64,000 nucleotides of DNA, taken from Nonomuraea spiralis. Its GTDB lineage: Bacteria; Actinomycetota; Actinomycetes; Streptosporangiales; Streptosporangiaceae. The stretch is from contig NZ_BMRC01000004.1 of the NCBI RefSeq assembly GCF_014648435.1, positions 533,253-597,252 of the forward strand. Direction: 5' to 3'. The position numbers and the translations under genes are program-made. Each line of letters begins with the position of its first letter. Within the stretch, counting starts at the first letter, position 1. This document shows positions 62,289-64,000 of the stretch, piece after piece. The notes under the pieces were generated by a model. It saw nothing but the letters and a program-made list of their open reading frames with translations, ran no database searches and was not told the DNA's origin.

Positions 62289-63464
62289 ATGAAGAAGCCG
62301 GTGGAGCCGAGCGACGGCGTGCCCGCAGTACGGGTGCTGCTCTCACCTGCCAACGTCTGGCGTGCCGGGATCGCCATCGCGGCCGTCGTCGCCGTGGTGT
62401 TCTTCGTCCGATTCGTGCTCATCGACGGCGGGTCGCTGATCGCCATGCTGGTGATGGCGTGGTTCCTCTCGCTGGCCATGGAACCCGCCGTGCGCCGCCT
62501 GTCGCGGCACATGCCCCGAGGCAGGGCCACACTGCTGGTGATGACGCTGTCCATCCTGGGCTTCGTCATCTTCCTCGGGCTGTTCGGCAGCCTGTTCGTG
62601 CAGCAGGTCGCGGTGTTGCTGAAGGCGCTGCCCGAAATCGTCGCCGGCGTCGTCGACTGGGTCAACGCCCGTCTCGGCACCCGCTATCAGATCTCCGACA
62701 TCCTCAAATCGATCAACCTGACCCCGCAGCAGGCGGCCGACTACGCGCAGGGCGCGCTCGGCGGGATACTGGGCCTGCTGGGGACGGTGACCGGAACGGT
62801 GTTCAACCTGTTCACCCTGGGGTTGTTGTCGTTCTACTTCTCGGCCGACGGGCCGAGGTTGCGCCGGTGGATCGCGCAGTTGCTGCCCGGCCGGTTCCAG
62901 CAGGTCTTCATCAGCGTCTGGGACGTGTCCACGATCAAGACCGGTGGCTACGTCTCCTCCCGGCTCATCCTGGCCGCCATCAGCGGCACCGCCTCGGCCC
63001 TGGTGTTCCTGGTGCTGGACATGCCCTCCTGGCTCGCGCTCGGAGCGTGGACGGGGCTGGTCGCCCAGCTCGTGCCCACCATCGGCACCTACATCTCCAT
63101 CGCCCTGCCGGTGGTGGTGGGACTGGTCTCGTCACGTCCCTGGATCGGCCTGGTCGCGCTGGCCTGGGGTGTTCTGTACCAGCAGGTGGAGAACCTGACG
63201 CTGGAGCCGAAGATCAGCTCGCGGGCGGTGGACATCCATCCCGGGGTGTCCTTCGCCGCCGTGATCCTGGGGGCGTCACTGTTCGGTGCGATGGGCGCGC
63301 TGCTGGCTGTCCCTGTGGTGGCCATGTTGCTTTCGCTGGTCGACACGTTCGCGACACGTCAGGAGTTGCAGGAGGCCGCGGCCGCCGCCGAATCGGCGCC
63401 GCCGAAGGGCAAACCAGGGGTAGCGCCTCCGAAGGGCGGGGATGAGCCGCCGCCGTCCAAATGA
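62289..63464 (+). CDS. AI-2E family transporter (PerM-like)
   Basis: A 391-residue membrane protein of the AI-2 exporter (YdgG/PerM) family. It has about eight helices, beginning at ~25-60 (GIAIAAVVAVVFFVRFVLI), a coiled segment (~105-150), the central KTGGYVSSRLILAAISGTAS and the family signature YQQVENLTLEPKISSRAVDI near 300, followed by HPGVSFAAVILGASLFG. The tail is hydrophilic, Pro/Lys-rich. Reported roles of the family include export of signal molecules and sodium/proton antiport; the substrate here is unknown. GGAG lies just upstream. Confidence 0.92.
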   Translation: MKKPVEPSDGVPAVRVLLSPANVWRAGIAIAAVVAVVFFVRFVLIDGGSLIAMLVMAWFLSLAMEPAVRRLSRHMPRGRATLLVMTLSILGFVIFLGLFGSLFVQQVAVLLKALPEIVAGVVDWVNARLGTRYQISDILKSINLTPQQAADYAQGALGGILGLLGTVTGTVFNLFTLGLLSFYFSADGPRLRRWIAQLLPGRFQQVFISVWDVSTIKTGGYVSSRLILAAISGTASALVFLVLDMPSWLALGAWTGLVAQLVPTIGTYISIALPVVVGLVSSRPWIGLVALAWGVLYQQVENLTLEPKISSRAVDIHPGVSFAAVILGASLFGAMGALLAVPVVAMLLSLVDTFATRQELQEAAAAAESAPPKGKPGVAPPKGGDEPPPSK

Positions 63465-63496
63465 CGTGAACCCTGGCGTGGCGAGAATCGGCGCGG

Positions 63497-63790
63497 TCAG
63501 GCTCGGGGATAGCCGGGGATCTGGCGACGCTGGGTCGCGGTTCCGACCCAGTGGAAAATGTCCAGCAGGACCGCCAGGCCGATCCAGAACCAGTCCCCTC
63601 CTCTCAGCCCGACGCCGGGTACGTAGAGGATCACGTACATCAGGGTGGTGAACGGCAGGAAGATCAGGCCGAGCAGGGGCCAGATCCAGGTCTCGAAAGC
63701 CGCGCTGACCAGAGCCGGGCGGGCCACCCAGATAATGAAGACGGCGAGTCTCGGAAAAAGTCCGGCAAAAATAGCGAACAAACATGGCAT
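63497..63790 (-). CDS. Small membrane protein of unknown function
   Basis: A ~97-residue protein with two or three helices: MPCLFAIFAGLFPRLAVFII at the start, then FETWIWPLLGLIFLPFTTLM and WFWIGLAVLLDIFHWV. It resembles small actinobacterial membrane proteins that start 'CLFALFAGFFPRLA' (from memory), which sets the start at 63790; a GGGGAG lies 12 bp upstream. Longer starts at 63802 and 63856 (MTAGIIHIAHF, with AGGGTGAG upstream) cannot be excluded. No function is known. Confidence 0.74.
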   Translation of the reverse strand: MPCLFAIFAGLFPRLAVFIIWVARPALVSAAFETWIWPLLGLIFLPFTTLMYVILYVPGVGLRGGDWFWIGLAVLLDIFHWVGTATQRRQIPGYPRA

Positions 63791-63906
63791 GGCTTTTCGC
63801 ATCTCCCCATCGCGTCTCGCCGGAAAATGGGCGATGTGGATGATCCCCGCGGTCATGGTTGCTCACCCTTAATAATTGGCATGGAAAACCCCTCAATGAA
63901 GTGATC

Positions 63907-64000
63907 TCAGCGAATTTCTGGTAGCCAGTTGTGCTCGAAATGGGTGAGGACAAGGGCGGCGCGGGCGATGTCGCCGATCGCGCTGGGACTGGCAGTGATG
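63907..64000 (-). CDS. 3' end of an unidentified gene (cut by window edge)
   Basis: The last ~30 residues of a minus-strand protein: ASPSAIGDIARAALVLTHFE, then HNWLPEIR and stop at 63907. The composition is normal coding. The gene continues beyond the right edge. The LTHFEHN ending may belong to a transposase or another DNA-associated family, but 30 residues are not enough to decide. Confidence 0.6.
   Translation of the reverse strand, partial: ITASPSAIGDIARAALVLTHFEHNWLPEIR

Overview
The window comes from the chromosome of a high-GC filamentous actinomycete, most likely Streptosporangiaceae (Nonomuraea-like). The support is very high GC at third codon positions, frequent GTG starts, AfsR/SARP regulators, DUF3073 and DUF5703 proteins, a chaplin-repeat surface protein, the topA - MFS/tmk - holB order, and a mycobacterial-type MenB. 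This is inferred from gene content; no search was run.

Layout. 0-8.9 kb: start of menB (cut by the left edge), a PadR regulator divergent from a membrane protein, an ArsR regulator, DUF3073, an HSL-type esterase, an NAD(P)-binding reductase, an LCP cell-wall ligase, a LuxR-type two-component pair, an AhpD-like protein and an MSMEG_6728-type protein. 8.9-12.7 kb: an orphan molybdopterin-binding dehydrogenase large subunit, a DUF2267/pterin-dehydratase-like fusion and an anti-sigma-type ATPase. 12.7-21.9 kb: two large SARP-ATPase-TPR regulators flank an orphan acetolactate synthase large subunit; an esterase-like protein with an apparently lost nucleophile follows. 21.9-25.4 kb: an MFS pump divergent from a double-Lrp regulator, then a quinone oxidoreductase behind a SoxR-box promoter. 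25.4-32.7 kb: a Tat-exported PL8 lyase, a C39-peptidase ABC exporter with a truncated membrane fusion protein, a GH10 xylanase without a visible signal peptide, a membrane protein with a Ser/Pro/Thr tail and a small secreted protein. 32.7-39.3 kb: a TetR-P450 operon with a clear operator, a second two-component pair, an MFS pump and an alpha/beta hydrolase.

39.3-47.35 kb looks like a decayed genomic island ending at a tRNA-Leu(GAG) gene. It holds remnants of a large serine recombinase, a LanC-type cyclase, a RelE-like toxin with its partner, and other frameshifted genes. It also carries apparently intact genes for a lipoprotein, a 772-residue 2-oxoglutarate/Fe(II) oxygenase and two unknown proteins. 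A degenerate copy of the tRNA 3' end lies just beyond the tRNA terminator.

47.5-64 kb: a small membrane/secreted protein and an eight-repeat chaplin-like wall protein, DUF5703, topA, a membrane/Tat metallophosphoesterase, an XRE regulator, an MFS-thymidylate kinase fusion, holB, four tandem ~36-bp repeats, an ECF sigma factor overlapping a protein with two FtsX-ectodomain-like modules, a PSP1/YaaT protein, an AI-2E family permease, a small membrane protein and the 3' end of an unidentified gene.

The least explained parts are the multi-chaplin locus, the sigma/double-FtsX-ectodomain pair behind tandem repeats, the C39 exporter with a stub fusion protein, and the oxygenase cargo in the decayed island.
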